A DNA stretch of 33,309 bases from an uncultured Acidobacteriota bacterium (GTDB taxonomy: Bacteria; Acidobacteriota; Terriglobia; UBA7540), in the NCBI GenBank assembly GCA_937900045.1, contig CALCEB010000154.1, positions 1-33,309 on the forward strand, given 5' to 3'. Within the stretch, counting starts at the first letter, position 1. Every line of letters begins with the position of its first letter. Positions 1-7,351 of this stretch are shown piece after piece. The translations under genes were made by a program, and so were the position numbers. The notes below the pieces were generated by a model. The model was given only the letters and a program-made list of their open reading frames with translations. It was not told the origin of the DNA and searched no databases.

Positions 1-105
1 CTGTAGCGGCGGTCTGTGACCGCCGAACTTTATTTCTCAACAGTTTCCGGCGCTCCCTGTCAGGGCAAGCTCCGAGCGCCGCTACAGCAAACTGACCCAC
101 TACCC
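1..105. repeat. Dispersed palindromic intergenic repeat, copy 1
   Basis: Two short inverted units lie side by side here: GTAGCGGCGGTC...GACCGCCG near the left edge, and a unit running from about 47 to 90 ending in GCGCCGCTACAG. Positions 70-105 are identical over 36 bases to 15944-15979. The 40-103 stretch reappears in inverted orientation at 15632-15688, and a related unit closes the window at 33258-33309. The pattern of a short GC-rich hairpin flanked by a conserved GTAGTGGGTCAGTTTGCTG tail is that of a REP-like element. No gene was seen between 1 and 401. Confidence 0.85.
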
Positions 106-170
106 AAGGACCTTTTCGCTTTCCGGTCGTGGCCACCCAGGTGAGCCACTCACCCACCGCTTCGCGCTGC

Positions 171-251
171 CCTCTCCCCGCTCGCGGGGAGAGGACTGAT
201 GAGTCGAAGTGGCTTCCGGACAGAGGCACACTCCCGCTTACGGGGAGAGGG
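171..251. repeat. GC-rich hairpin repeats downstream of the SelA-like gene
   Basis: CCTCTCCCCGC (171-181) and GCGGGGAGAGG (184-194) form an 11-bp perfect stem with a 2-base loop. A second, degenerate version of the same unit lies at about 231-251 (CTCCCG, CTTA, CGGGGAG). Both lie downstream of the minus-strand gene ending at 402 and could act as transcription barriers, but no T-run follows. They look more like a common intergenic repeat than a dedicated terminator. Confidence 0.6.
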
Positions 252-401
252 CAAAGGCGAGGGGAGGGCTTGCGTTTGAACAGGGAAGGTTTTTATTTGA
301 CAAAGCTTAAGATCGTTGTACCATCCGGGCCGGTTGGCGCGATACGGTCTTTTCCGTTGCGGAACTGGGCCCGGATCATAATGTTGGTGGTGAGAGGCCT
401 C

Positions 402-1676
402 TTAACCCGAGTGCGCCCGGAACAGGCTCACAAGCGCCTTAGCGATGATTTGGTCCTCGCCAGGCTGGAGCATGAAGGAGTTCATCTCCAGACCCATTCG
501 GCTTCTTCCCAGGACGATGGAAGGGTCCGACTTTTTCAGCGCGTCCGATGTCTGGCGCGGAGTCAGGTTGATTTTGCGTGGGTCCCAATTGATCTGCATG
601 GAGGGGACGTGGTTGGCGATGCCGGGCACGTAGTAGGCGGTGCTTACGCCCGCTACTTTTGTCACCTGGTGGCTGATGGTATCCAACCGGCGCCACCATT
701 CCTTGGTGAGCGCGTCGTGATCGGCGTTCAGGAAGAGTTCGAGAGCCTTGACCATGCCCACGATTTCCTCCTTGCCCACTTTTTGACCGCGAGCAATGGT
801 GTCTTCATAGGGGCTGTTATTGATCAAAGCATAGTGGATCAGGTCCTCATGTCCCAGCAGCAGCCCGGCGCACTGCGGCCCGCGGATGGCCTTGCCGCCG
901 CTGAACGTGACCAGATCGTAGCCCATGTTGATGTAATCCCAAAGATGAGAGACGGGTGGAGTGTCGGCGGCGGCGTCATTGAAACAGGGAACGCGATACT
1001 GCATGGCCAGCTTTACCCATTCATCCACCTTGATCCTGCCCTGAGCATTCGCAAAATTGGTAAAGTGCATCATGGCGGTGCGCGGGCTGATGGCTTGATG
1101 CAAGTCCTCGCGGGTTTCAATCTCCACCAGTTTCACGCCAGTGGCGCGGATGGCGTGATCAAAGGCGTAACGATGCGCCTTCTGGATAATCACTTCGGAC
1201 TTCATTCCGGTCAGGTCCGGCAGGCGTTGGATGAAGTCCGGATTGTCTCCAGTAAGCACACCGGCGTAGCCACAGGTCATGGCTCCCGCCGCGCCGGAGG
1301 TGACAAGCGCGGTGAAGCCTTTCGGGAGCTTCAGCATCTGGGCAATGCGCTTGCCGGCGGCGACTTCCAAATCCGGGATGCTGACATAGTGGCGGGCGGC
1401 TGCCGCCATCACCTGCTCGACTTCGGGGGGAATCAGCGAGCCGCCCAGCATGGTCATGGTGCCTTGGCCATTGATCACGGGCGTCACGCCCAACTCCTTG
1501 TACACGTCGCCGGATTCTCCGAATCCGGTGATTTTTCCCGAAGATTCAGGAACGAAGGCTCCAGCGCCGCCTGCCCGGCCCTTTGCCCAAAGCCTGCCGC
1601 TGCCGAGCGCCGAGCCCGCAAGCAAGCCGGCCTTGCTTAGGAATGACCGGCGATTCCGTTGGTTTTTGAGTTCCAT
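402..1676 (-). CDS. Exported SelA/DgaE-like PLP-dependent enzyme (first copy)
   Basis: This 424-residue protein belongs to the PLP fold-type I family that includes SelA and the D-glucosaminate-6-phosphate ammonia-lyase DgaE. The PLP-binding lysine is K262 in FSGGKAIRGPQ, and the pyridine-contacting aspartate is D234 in CFNDAAAD. The N-terminus carries a twin-arginine motif (NRRSFLSK, residues 8-15) and a hydrophobic stretch, so a folded, cofactor-loaded enzyme is probably exported by Tat. The start is supported by AGGAG about 8 bases upstream. The exported RidA gene ends only 20 bases before this start, so the two are probably one operon. A true selenocysteine role is unlikely: there is an export signal and no selB, selD or tRNA-Sec nearby. 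Inference: an amino acid or amino-sugar-acid ammonia-lyase. A paralogue lies at 19376-20659. Confidence 0.88.
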   Translation of the reverse strand: MELKNQRNRRSFLSKAGLLAGSALGSGRLWAKGRAGGAGAFVPESSGKITGFGESGDVYKELGVTPVINGQGTMTMLGGSLIPPEVEQVMAAAARHYVSIPDLEVAAGKRIAQMLKLPKGFTALVTSGAAGAMTCGYAGVLTGDNPDFIQRLPDLTGMKSEVIIQKAHRYAFDHAIRATGVKLVEIETREDLHQAISPRTAMMHFTNFANAQGRIKVDEWVKLAMQYRVPCFNDAAADTPPVSHLWDYINMGYDLVTFSGGKAIRGPQCAGLLLGHEDLIHYALINNSPYEDTIARGQKVGKEEIVGMVKALELFLNADHDALTKEWWRRLDTISHQVTKVAGVSTAYYVPGIANHVPSMQINWDPRKINLTPRQTSDALKKSDPSIVLGRSRMGLEMNSFMLQPGEDQIIAKALVSLFRAHSG

Positions 1677-1696
1677 GAGATTCTCCTGGTAAAAAT

Positions 1697-2134
1697 CTAC
1701 GGCTTAACCACCGCGGCAATGCAATTGATTTCAAGCAGCGAATGCCCGGGAACGCCCGCCACGGCAACGGTGCTTCGCGCTGGTCCTCCATTTGGGAAAT
1801 AGGTACGGTACACCTTATTCATGGCCTCATAATCTTCGAGCGTGGCCAGGTAAACCGTTAATTGCAGAATGCTATCCATCGTCCCGCCGGCGGCTTCAAC
1901 TTGCCGCTTGACGTTGTTCAGGGTCTTGCGGGTGTGGGATCCAATATCCAACCCCTGGACCGGCCCGTGGTCGTTAGCACCCTGGCCGGAGATGAAAATC
2001 AGGCCGTTGTGGATCTTCGGTCCGAACTTTGGTTTTCCAGCCGCAGCTTGAGCGAAGGCCCTGGGCCCCGCCAGCAAAGCGGCTGCAAACGCCTGGAGAC
2101 TCCCCAAGAACGTCCGTCGGTTCTTTAGGTTCAT
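1697..2134 (-). CDS. Exported RidA-family enamine/imine deaminase (first copy)
   Basis: A 145-residue RidA (YjgF/YER057c/UK114) protein with an N-terminal export signal. It has a twin-arginine-like motif (NRRTFLG) and a hydrophobic run ending near PRAFAQA. The core runs from about residue 40 to 145. The arginine that binds the substrate carboxylate in deaminating RidA proteins is present (R120 in GPARSTVAV), as is the late glutamate (E135 in LLEINCIA), so enamine/imine hydrolysis is plausible. A longer TTG-initiated reading frame starts at 2152, but it would translate through the GGAGGAG ribosome site, so 2134 is preferred. The gene sits 20 bases upstream of the SelA-like PLP enzyme and probably clears the reactive enamine that enzyme would release. 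Confidence 0.9.
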   Translation of the reverse strand: MNLKNRRTFLGSLQAFAAALLAGPRAFAQAAAGKPKFGPKIHNGLIFISGQGANDHGPVQGLDIGSHTRKTLNNVKRQVEAAGGTMDSILQLTVYLATLEDYEAMNKVYRTYFPNGGPARSTVAVAGVPGHSLLEINCIAAVVKP

Positions 2135-2239
2135 CTTCTCACTCCTCCACAAGAATGTTTAATGCCGGACATCCGCCTGCACACTGTTCACTCGAATTCG
2201 CAGGTTTTTTCCTTCCTGTTCTTCGCACCCGAGCCTGGA

Positions 2240-2328
2240 TTATTCATGAAGCTCCTTTGTTGGACCGGAAGGGCACGGTTAAAACCGTGCCCTTCCGGTC
2301 CTCGCATAAGCCTTCGTGAATAATCCGG
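2240..2328. terminator. Long nested hairpin with perfect 19-bp inner stem
   Basis: Positions 2262-2280 and 2283-2301 are perfectly complementary over 19 bp around a 2-base AA loop (core ACCGGAAGGGCACGGTT). An outer imperfect stem adds GGATTATTCATGAAG against CTTCGTGAATAATCC. It lies between the start of the RidA gene and the end of the quinoprotein gene, both on the minus strand. It could end the quinoprotein transcript and separate the two operons. Related, decayed sequences are at 29615-29790, so this is probably a dispersed repeat used as a terminator. No clear T-run is present. Confidence 0.6.
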
Positions 2329-2391
2329 GCCAAGCAGGCCCGTGATCTGCGCTCGTGGGCGCCCAGCCGCCGCGACCCACAGTACAAAGCG

Positions 2392-4035
2392 TCAAGGCAA
2401 CGAAAAAACAAAGACATCACTGCCCGCAGCGATCGCCACATACTGCTTTCCATTCACCGCGAAGCTCATCGGCGAAGCGTGGATTCGCTGCCCTACGTTG
2501 AAATGCCACAAAGGCGTGCCGGTCCGCGCGTCGACGCTTTCAAACGAGCCGGCATCGTCGCCAAAAAAGACCAGCCCGCCCGCGGTGGTCATCGTACCAC
2601 TCCAGTCGTCGCCTGATCCAACTTGAGGATACTTCCACTCGAACTGTTGAGTGTTCAGGTTGTACGCCAGCAGAATGTTCTGCCCAGGCTCGCCCCGGAT
2701 GTGGCGGGTCCCGGTGGAGTAATAGGTGCTTCCGGGAGAGTACTTCTGCGGCTTCAAGTAATACGTATCGCATTCCTCATAGGTCATGAAGTAGAAGAGA
2801 TGAGACGCTGGGTTGAAGGATGGAGAGTACCAGTTGGTTGCGCCTTCAAAGCCCGGACAGATTCGCGCGCCTTGCGCCGAGGGCTTAACGTCCGTCCGGA
2901 TGGGGCGGCCGTGGGCGTCAATCCCTTGGGCCCAGTTCAGCTTCTTGGCAAAGCGCGTCGCGGAAAGAAATTCGCCGGTTGTCCGGTCCAGGACATAAAG
3001 AAAGCCGTTGCGGTTTGCCTCCACCAGCAGTTTGCGGGGACGGCCCTGAAAGCTGGCGTCAATTAGCACCGGAGTTTCCGTGGAATCATAGTCGAACAGA
3101 TCATGCGGCGTGAACTGAAAATGCCACTTGAGTTTTCCCGTATCCGGATCGAGCGCCAGGACACAATCGGTGTAAAGGTCATCGCCCGGACGAACGCTGC
3201 CATCAAAATCCGGCGAGGGATTGCTCGTCCCCCAATAAAGCGTGTTCAGTTCAGGGTCGTAGGTGCCTGGCATCCAGGTGGTGCCGCCTCCCAACAGATA
3301 TTGCTTCCCGGGCCAACTGGAGGAGCCGGGCTCGCCGGGGCCGGGAATGGTCCAGAAGCGCCAAAGGCGCTTGCCCGTGACAACATCGAAAGCAGCCAGG
3401 AAGCCGCGAATGCCATCGTCGCCGCCCGACGTTCCCACCAGCACTTCATTCTTTACCACCAGGGGCGCGCTCGTCGCTCCGTAGTTCTTGCTGGAGTCGG
3501 CATATTGCCGGTCCCAGAGCAAGTGGCCTGACCGCGCATCCAGGCAGAGCAGATGAACGTTATCCGTCTCCATATAAATCCGGGAATGCCACACACCCAC
3601 GCCGCGATTGTGATGGCCGGCGGCATCGTCAACCAAACCCTGGGAAATGGGGCGCGAATAATGCCAGATGACTCGGCCGGTGCGGGCATCGACGGCGAAG
3701 GCGTCATTCGCGGAGGTGACGAACATGATTCCCTGCGTCACCACCGGAGTGACTTCAAGCATGTTTGAATTGGGCGAGTGGAACACCCACTGCGCCCGCA
3801 GGTTGCGGACATTGCTCACGTTGATCTGGCTCAAGCTGCTAAACCGCCGGCCCGTATAGTCGCCGTTATAAGAAGGCCAATTCTCAGCGGGCGGATGGGC
3901 CAGCAGGTCGCGCTGTTCGACGTCGATCCGGGTCGAAAGCGGAGCATTGGCTGCGTCCTGGCCCGCCGCTATCGCGGCGAAGCATGTTGCGGCTGTGAGC
4001 AGGCAAATTGTCCGCAGATCACGCCCAGCGCGCAT
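2392..4035 (-). CDS. PQQ-dependent (quinoprotein) dehydrogenase, exported
   Basis: A 547-residue beta-propeller quinoprotein of the methanol/ethanol dehydrogenase type. Tryptophan-docking repeats are visible in sequence (DARTGRVIWHY, DARSGHLLWD, DVVTGKRLWRF, DPDTGKLKWHF, DARTGTPLWHF). The HDLFDYD segment matches the active-site aspartate region of the family, and GGGTTWMPGTYDPELN is also typical. A signal peptide spans about residues 1-25 (ends AAIAAGQ). No CxxCH motif is present, so electrons must leave to a separate acceptor; the diheme cytochrome at 14823-15635 is a candidate. The upstream ORF extension to 4152 overlaps the preceding gene and lacks a signal peptide, so the ATG at 4035 is chosen. 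It starts 4 bases after the DUF4380 stop, which indicates translational coupling. Substrate unknown (alcohol or aldose). Confidence 0.9.
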   Translation of the reverse strand: MRAGRDLRTICLLTAATCFAAIAAGQDAANAPLSTRIDVEQRDLLAHPPAENWPSYNGDYTGRRFSSLSQINVSNVRNLRAQWVFHSPNSNMLEVTPVVTQGIMFVTSANDAFAVDARTGRVIWHYSRPISQGLVDDAAGHHNRGVGVWHSRIYMETDNVHLLCLDARSGHLLWDRQYADSSKNYGATSAPLVVKNEVLVGTSGGDDGIRGFLAAFDVVTGKRLWRFWTIPGPGEPGSSSWPGKQYLLGGGTTWMPGTYDPELNTLYWGTSNPSPDFDGSVRPGDDLYTDCVLALDPDTGKLKWHFQFTPHDLFDYDSTETPVLIDASFQGRPRKLLVEANRNGFLYVLDRTTGEFLSATRFAKKLNWAQGIDAHGRPIRTDVKPSAQGARICPGFEGATNWYSPSFNPASHLFYFMTYEECDTYYLKPQKYSPGSTYYSTGTRHIRGEPGQNILLAYNLNTQQFEWKYPQVGSGDDWSGTMTTAGGLVFFGDDAGSFESVDARTGTPLWHFNVGQRIHASPMSFAVNGKQYVAIAAGSDVFVFSLP

Positions 4036-4039
4036 GGAG

Positions 4040-5425
4040 TTATGAACCCTTCCCGGTCTGCTGGACCCACGCTTCACCCAGTGGCCCTCGATCACGGCCC
4101 TGATCGTCCTCCAGGTGCAGGGAAACTCGCGCCGTTGCGGGCGGCGCCGCAATCTGTTGATTCAAGCGCACGAAATTCAAAGGACTCACCGCCTCCACCG
4201 GCACAACTTCCAGGTTTACACCCTGCTTGTCAAAAAGGCGTGCCACCAAACGTCCGGCAAAAAAGACGCCAAATGATCCCGAGAGCCGCAGGCCGTTGGG
4301 CGCAGCAGTGGCAATCAGGGGTTCGCCCACCGCCCCGGCATAAGTCACACCGCTCAGGTTAGTGGTCATCCGCGTTGGGTACCATTCTGTGTCCATCGCA
4401 TAGGTGTCACCTGGATTCAGCGCCACCACGGGACTGTTGATCTCAGCTTCCATATAGTAGGGAGTATCCTGGTAATTGGCGCTGGGCACAGTGGGCATTC
4501 CCTGTTTGTCGAAGCCGGGCACGGGCCCATTCTTGTAAAAAATAACCGTGGCCTTGCCGGGATAATCTCCACCAGCGTCGTAGTGAAACCGCTCGACCAT
4601 GGCGTAGTGGGTGGAACCGTCCACCGCCGCCACCCATCCGCCCGGAGAATCAATCCACACTTCGCTCTGCAGGTAGAGCCAGTGAAGCGTGAACAGGCCG
4701 GTTTTTATTGAGAAGGACGGATCCCCCGCCAGGCCATCGCGGACGTGAAATTGGTTAAGGTAGACGCTATGCGGGTTTGCCGGAGTGAAGGCCCAGAAAT
4801 CGTGGTTGTACTGCGCGGGATGCTGAGCGTCGGAGAGGTCATATTGGGTCACCGACTGGACCGACCACTGAATGGGATATCCTGCGATGTTTTTCATCAC
4901 CGCATGGAAACGAATCTGCGGAGAGTTACGTCCCAAACTGATTTCGCGCGTGTACTGCAATCCGGTCCGGTCGTCCGGCGGTCCTACAAGGCGCACTGCA
5001 CAACGATCGCCCTGCGACAAGACGCGAAGCTTGTAAACGCCATCGTCCAATGGACCGGATAAAGGTCCCGCCCAGTGTTGTTCATCCTTTCTGCCTTCCG
5101 GCATGGGCCAGATTTTATCGCCGCCGTAGTTGAACCATCGGCCCAGCGGCTCGCCTTGCGCCGGGGGTATGTCTTTCCCTTCATATTCAGGATTCACGAA
5201 CAGATAAGGATGCCCCGCGAAAGTAACCTGCATCAACCGTCCGCCAAGCTGGGGAACCAATGTGAGACGAACCCACTCATTGGACATCTGCTCAGCATTC
5301 CAACCATCGAACTTTGTAGCCTCAACTTGACACGGAGGAGGCAAGACTTTGCTGGATTGCCCCCAGCTCATGGAAACATAGAAACCGGCCATCAGAACCC
5401 AAATGGAAAGCGCGACAGATCTCAT
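4040..5425 (-). CDS. Exported DUF4380-like, mutarotase-fold protein
   Basis: A 461-residue protein with a signal peptide (residues 1-22, ending SMSWGQ). The segment NEWVRLTLVPQLGGRLMQVTF resembles the start of DUF4380 and of aldose-1-epimerase-like carbohydrate-binding beta-sandwiches, so a sugar-interacting role is likely. An ORF extension to 5500 adds 25 residues with no signal character and runs through repeat-like sequence (ACCGGAAGGGACAGG); the ATG at 5425 is therefore preferred, although its ribosome site is weak. The stop lies 4 bases before the quinoprotein start, so the two proteins are probably made together and act in the same compartment, perhaps presenting or equilibrating a sugar for oxidation. 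Function is inferred from fold only. Confidence 0.72.
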   Translation of the reverse strand: MRSVALSIWVLMAGFYVSMSWGQSSKVLPPPCQVEATKFDGWNAEQMSNEWVRLTLVPQLGGRLMQVTFAGHPYLFVNPEYEGKDIPPAQGEPLGRWFNYGGDKIWPMPEGRKDEQHWAGPLSGPLDDGVYKLRVLSQGDRCAVRLVGPPDDRTGLQYTREISLGRNSPQIRFHAVMKNIAGYPIQWSVQSVTQYDLSDAQHPAQYNHDFWAFTPANPHSVYLNQFHVRDGLAGDPSFSIKTGLFTLHWLYLQSEVWIDSPGGWVAAVDGSTHYAMVERFHYDAGGDYPGKATVIFYKNGPVPGFDKQGMPTVPSANYQDTPYYMEAEINSPVVALNPGDTYAMDTEWYPTRMTTNLSGVTYAGAVGEPLIATAAPNGLRLSGSFGVFFAGRLVARLFDKQGVNLEVVPVEAVSPLNFVRLNQQIAAPPATARVSLHLEDDQGRDRGPLGEAWVQQTGKGS

Positions 5426-5518
5426 GTTTTGAAAGGGCTCCCAGGGATCTCTGTTCCAGAATTCCGGTAAATCTCTTACCTGTCCCTTCCGGTCAATCAT
5501 TCGATGAAACGTAAGGCC

Positions 5519-6358
5519 TCAGGCCGCGGGTGTTTTTCGTTCCGTTATTCCGAATCTGCATCGCGGCCTGTCATAGCCTAATCCCGCTGAAATCTTCATT
5601 CCGGTTTCTATGATCAATGGCACAAGCTGCCGGAGGCGGGTCATCCCCAAGCGCACGGCCGGCGCGGTAATACTGAGACTGGCATTCACGGCCCCGGTGT
5701 GGTCCCAGAGGGGCGCCGCGATGCAGCGGATGTGGACCTCATTCTCTTCGAGGTCCGTGGCGTAGCCGAATCTGCGCACGCGCCGTATCTGCGTTTCAAG
5801 TTCCTGGAGGCTTCCCACCGTATTGGGAGTGTAACGCCGGAGGTCAAGCTGCGCGAGAATCTTCGCTTGTTCTGCGGGGGGAAGGTAGGCCAAAAGCACT
5901 TTCCCCACTGCCGTTGAATGGAGCGGCACGCCTTTCCCAATCCGTGAGCGGATACAAAGCGGCTCCGGGGAATCGAGCTTCTCCACATAGACTGCCGTCA
6001 AGTCATGGCGCACCGTCAGATGGATGGTCTCCCTCGTCTGGCGATTCAACTCCTGGAGGTGAGGCATGCTCAAACGGCGGACATCAAGTTGACTCAACGC
6101 GGATTGGCCTAGAGTGACGCAAGCGATCCCGAGTTGGTATCCGTTGGCAGTGTCATGAGTTAGAAAACCGGAGGATTGAAGATTCACCAGGAATCGATGG
6201 ACGGTACTGACCGGTAAATCACAGAGTTTGACCACTTGCGACGCCGTGAGGCCCTTTTCCGCTTTGGAAAATAGCTTGAGAAGCGACAAGCCTCGCTGCA
6301 GAGCGGTGATGTTATACGCCCGAGTGCCGGTTCTTGCCTTCGATTTCGATCGGTCCAT
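5519..6358 (-). CDS. IclR-family transcriptional regulator
   Basis: A 279-residue IclR regulator. The N-terminal winged helix covers about residues 13-80 (ALQRGLSLLKLFS, then LTASQVVKLCDLPVSTVHRFL, the recognition helix). The C-terminal effector domain follows (GKGVPLHSTAVGKVLLAYLP and RRFGYATDLEENEVHIRCIAAPLWD are classic IclR signatures). The ATG at 6358 gives a normal family length; the open frame upstream to 7141 runs antisense through the RidA gene and is not credible. It is divergent from the second RidA gene and upstream of the quinoprotein operon. IclR proteins often control aromatic or sugar-acid catabolism (KdgR is one), which fits an amino-sugar-acid role for its neighbours. Effector not known. 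Confidence 0.93.
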   Translation of the reverse strand: MDRSKSKARTGTRAYNITALQRGLSLLKLFSKAEKGLTASQVVKLCDLPVSTVHRFLVNLQSSGFLTHDTANGYQLGIACVTLGQSALSQLDVRRLSMPHLQELNRQTRETIHLTVRHDLTAVYVEKLDSPEPLCIRSRIGKGVPLHSTAVGKVLLAYLPPAEQAKILAQLDLRRYTPNTVGSLQELETQIRRVRRFGYATDLEENEVHIRCIAAPLWDHTGAVNASLSITAPAVRLGMTRLRQLVPLIIETGMKISAGLGYDRPRCRFGITERKTPAA

Positions 6359-6467
6359 CTTGCCAGCCCTTTTGCTATCCGAATGAAAACGGGGATTATC
6401 TGATGAAACTTTGGAAGATGCAAGAAAATCTGTGACCCGTTCTCCTGCGCGGCGTGGCGAAAACAAT

Positions 6468-6496
6468 TTGTTCGCGCGTTCCTCCTGGTTTATATA
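6468..6496 (+). promoter_or_regulatory. Candidate promoter of the second RidA gene
   Basis: TTGTTC (6468-6473) and TATATA (6491-6496) are 17 bases apart in the divergent region between the IclR and RidA genes. The match to a sigma-70 promoter is moderate. The expected start of transcription, near 6503, is just before the inverted repeat at 6513-6530. Confidence 0.4.
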
Positions 6497-6512
6497 TGTA
6501 CAGGCTTGGCTT

Positions 6513-6530
6513 TCCACCTTCAAAAGTGGA
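6513..6530. promoter_or_regulatory. Inverted repeat, candidate IclR operator
   Basis: TCCAC (6513-6517) and GTGGA (6526-6530) form an inverted repeat with an 8-base spacer (CTTCAAAA). It lies in the IclR/RidA divergent region just downstream of the candidate RidA promoter, where a repressor site would block transcription. The arms are short, so chance cannot be excluded. Confidence 0.35.
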
Positions 6531-6655
6531 CAGGTTGCTGAAAAGATTTTGGAGCGTGCGATTCTAAGCGCGAGGAAGAGTCGAAGCCTTCCCATTTCAA
6601 TATGGCAAAAAAGGCGGATTCGGGTGTGCATTTCAAAATAAAGGAGAAGATAAAA

Positions 6656-7120
6656 ATGACAAACTGTGAATCCTTGAGGCGCCTCGCGGTCTGCGCGGCG
6701 CTGGGCCTGATGATGGTTGCGGTTGGCCCGCCGCCCTGCCTTGCGCAAGCGAAACGGGCCGTGAATCTTGCGGCAGCGCACGGGCCACTTCCATTCAGCG
6801 ATGGCATTCGGGTGGGTAACACCCTGTATGTAGCCGGGCAGCAGGGAACGGGCAGCAGCGGCAAGCTGGAAGCAGGAATCAGCGGCCAGACGCGCGCGGC
6901 GTTGGAAAACATCCGGCGTGTGGTTACCAAAGGGGGCTTCAAGATGAGCGACGTTGCGGCGGTGAATGTGTATCTCTCGGACATCCATGACTTTGCGGCG
7001 ATGAATAAGGTGTACACCACTTTTTTCCCCGATCCCAAGCCTACCCGGACGACCGTTCAAGTAGCAGCCCTGGTCAACGGGGCGAAAATTGAAATCTCGG
7101 CCATCGCTGCCAGGAAATGA
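6656..7120 (+). CDS. Exported RidA-family enamine/imine deaminase (second copy)
   Basis: A 154-residue RidA protein with a Sec-type signal peptide (hydrophobic stretch about residues 9-24, ending CLAQA). The conserved arginine is R131 (KPTRTTVQV) and the late glutamate is E146 (KIEISAIA), so the deaminase pocket looks intact. AAGGAG at 6641-6646 lies 9 bases before the ATG at 6656, which decides the start over the longer frame from 6602. It is transcribed divergently from the IclR regulator and stands alone. Together with the copy at 1697-2134 it means that at least two RidA proteins work outside the cytoplasm. Both have PLP enzymes of the SelA/DgaE type in the neighbourhood. Confidence 0.92.
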   Translation: MTNCESLRRLAVCAALGLMMVAVGPPPCLAQAKRAVNLAAAHGPLPFSDGIRVGNTLYVAGQQGTGSSGKLEAGISGQTRAALENIRRVVTKGGFKMSDVAAVNVYLSDIHDFAAMNKVYTTFFPDPKPTRTTVQVAALVNGAKIEISAIAARK

Positions 7121-7149
7121 AAGATCGCCAGTAGTCCTCAAGCCGGGCT

Positions 7150-7189
7150 TGCCGCGGGTGCATCACAGCACCAGACACAACCCGCGGCA
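7150..7189. terminator. Hairpin after the second RidA gene
   Basis: TGCCGCGGGT (7150-7159) and ACCCGCGGCA (7180-7189) are perfectly complementary over 10 bp, with a smaller GGTG/CACC hairpin nested in the loop. It starts about 30 bases after the RidA stop and may end that transcript. No T-run follows. Nothing else was recognised between 7190 and 7351. Confidence 0.5.
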
Positions 7190-7351
7190 GAGCTGGTTTA
7201 CTGCGATGTCACCAAGGCCAGCGTCCTGCGAGACGCATGGAGGCGTTGTCTTCCATCTTCCACAGTTGGCGCCGGATCGCGCCCAACCCGGCGTCATGCT
7301 ACCAAACCAGTAGCCTGACGAAGGAAATTTCCGGCCGTGAGGCTTTTCAGA

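Noticed and set aside
129..1640. Long plus-strand ORF of 503 residues
   Set aside because: It lies antisense over the SelA-like gene, begins in repeat sequence and has no domain or ribosome site. The minus-strand frame has family motifs throughout.
4036..4152. N-terminal extension of the quinoprotein
   Set aside because: It overlaps the coding end of the DUF4380 gene and would bury the signal peptide 39 residues inside the protein.
6359..7141. N-terminal extension of the IclR gene to 7141
   Set aside because: It would run antisense through the whole RidA gene and more than double the normal IclR N-terminus. The start at 6358 gives standard family length.
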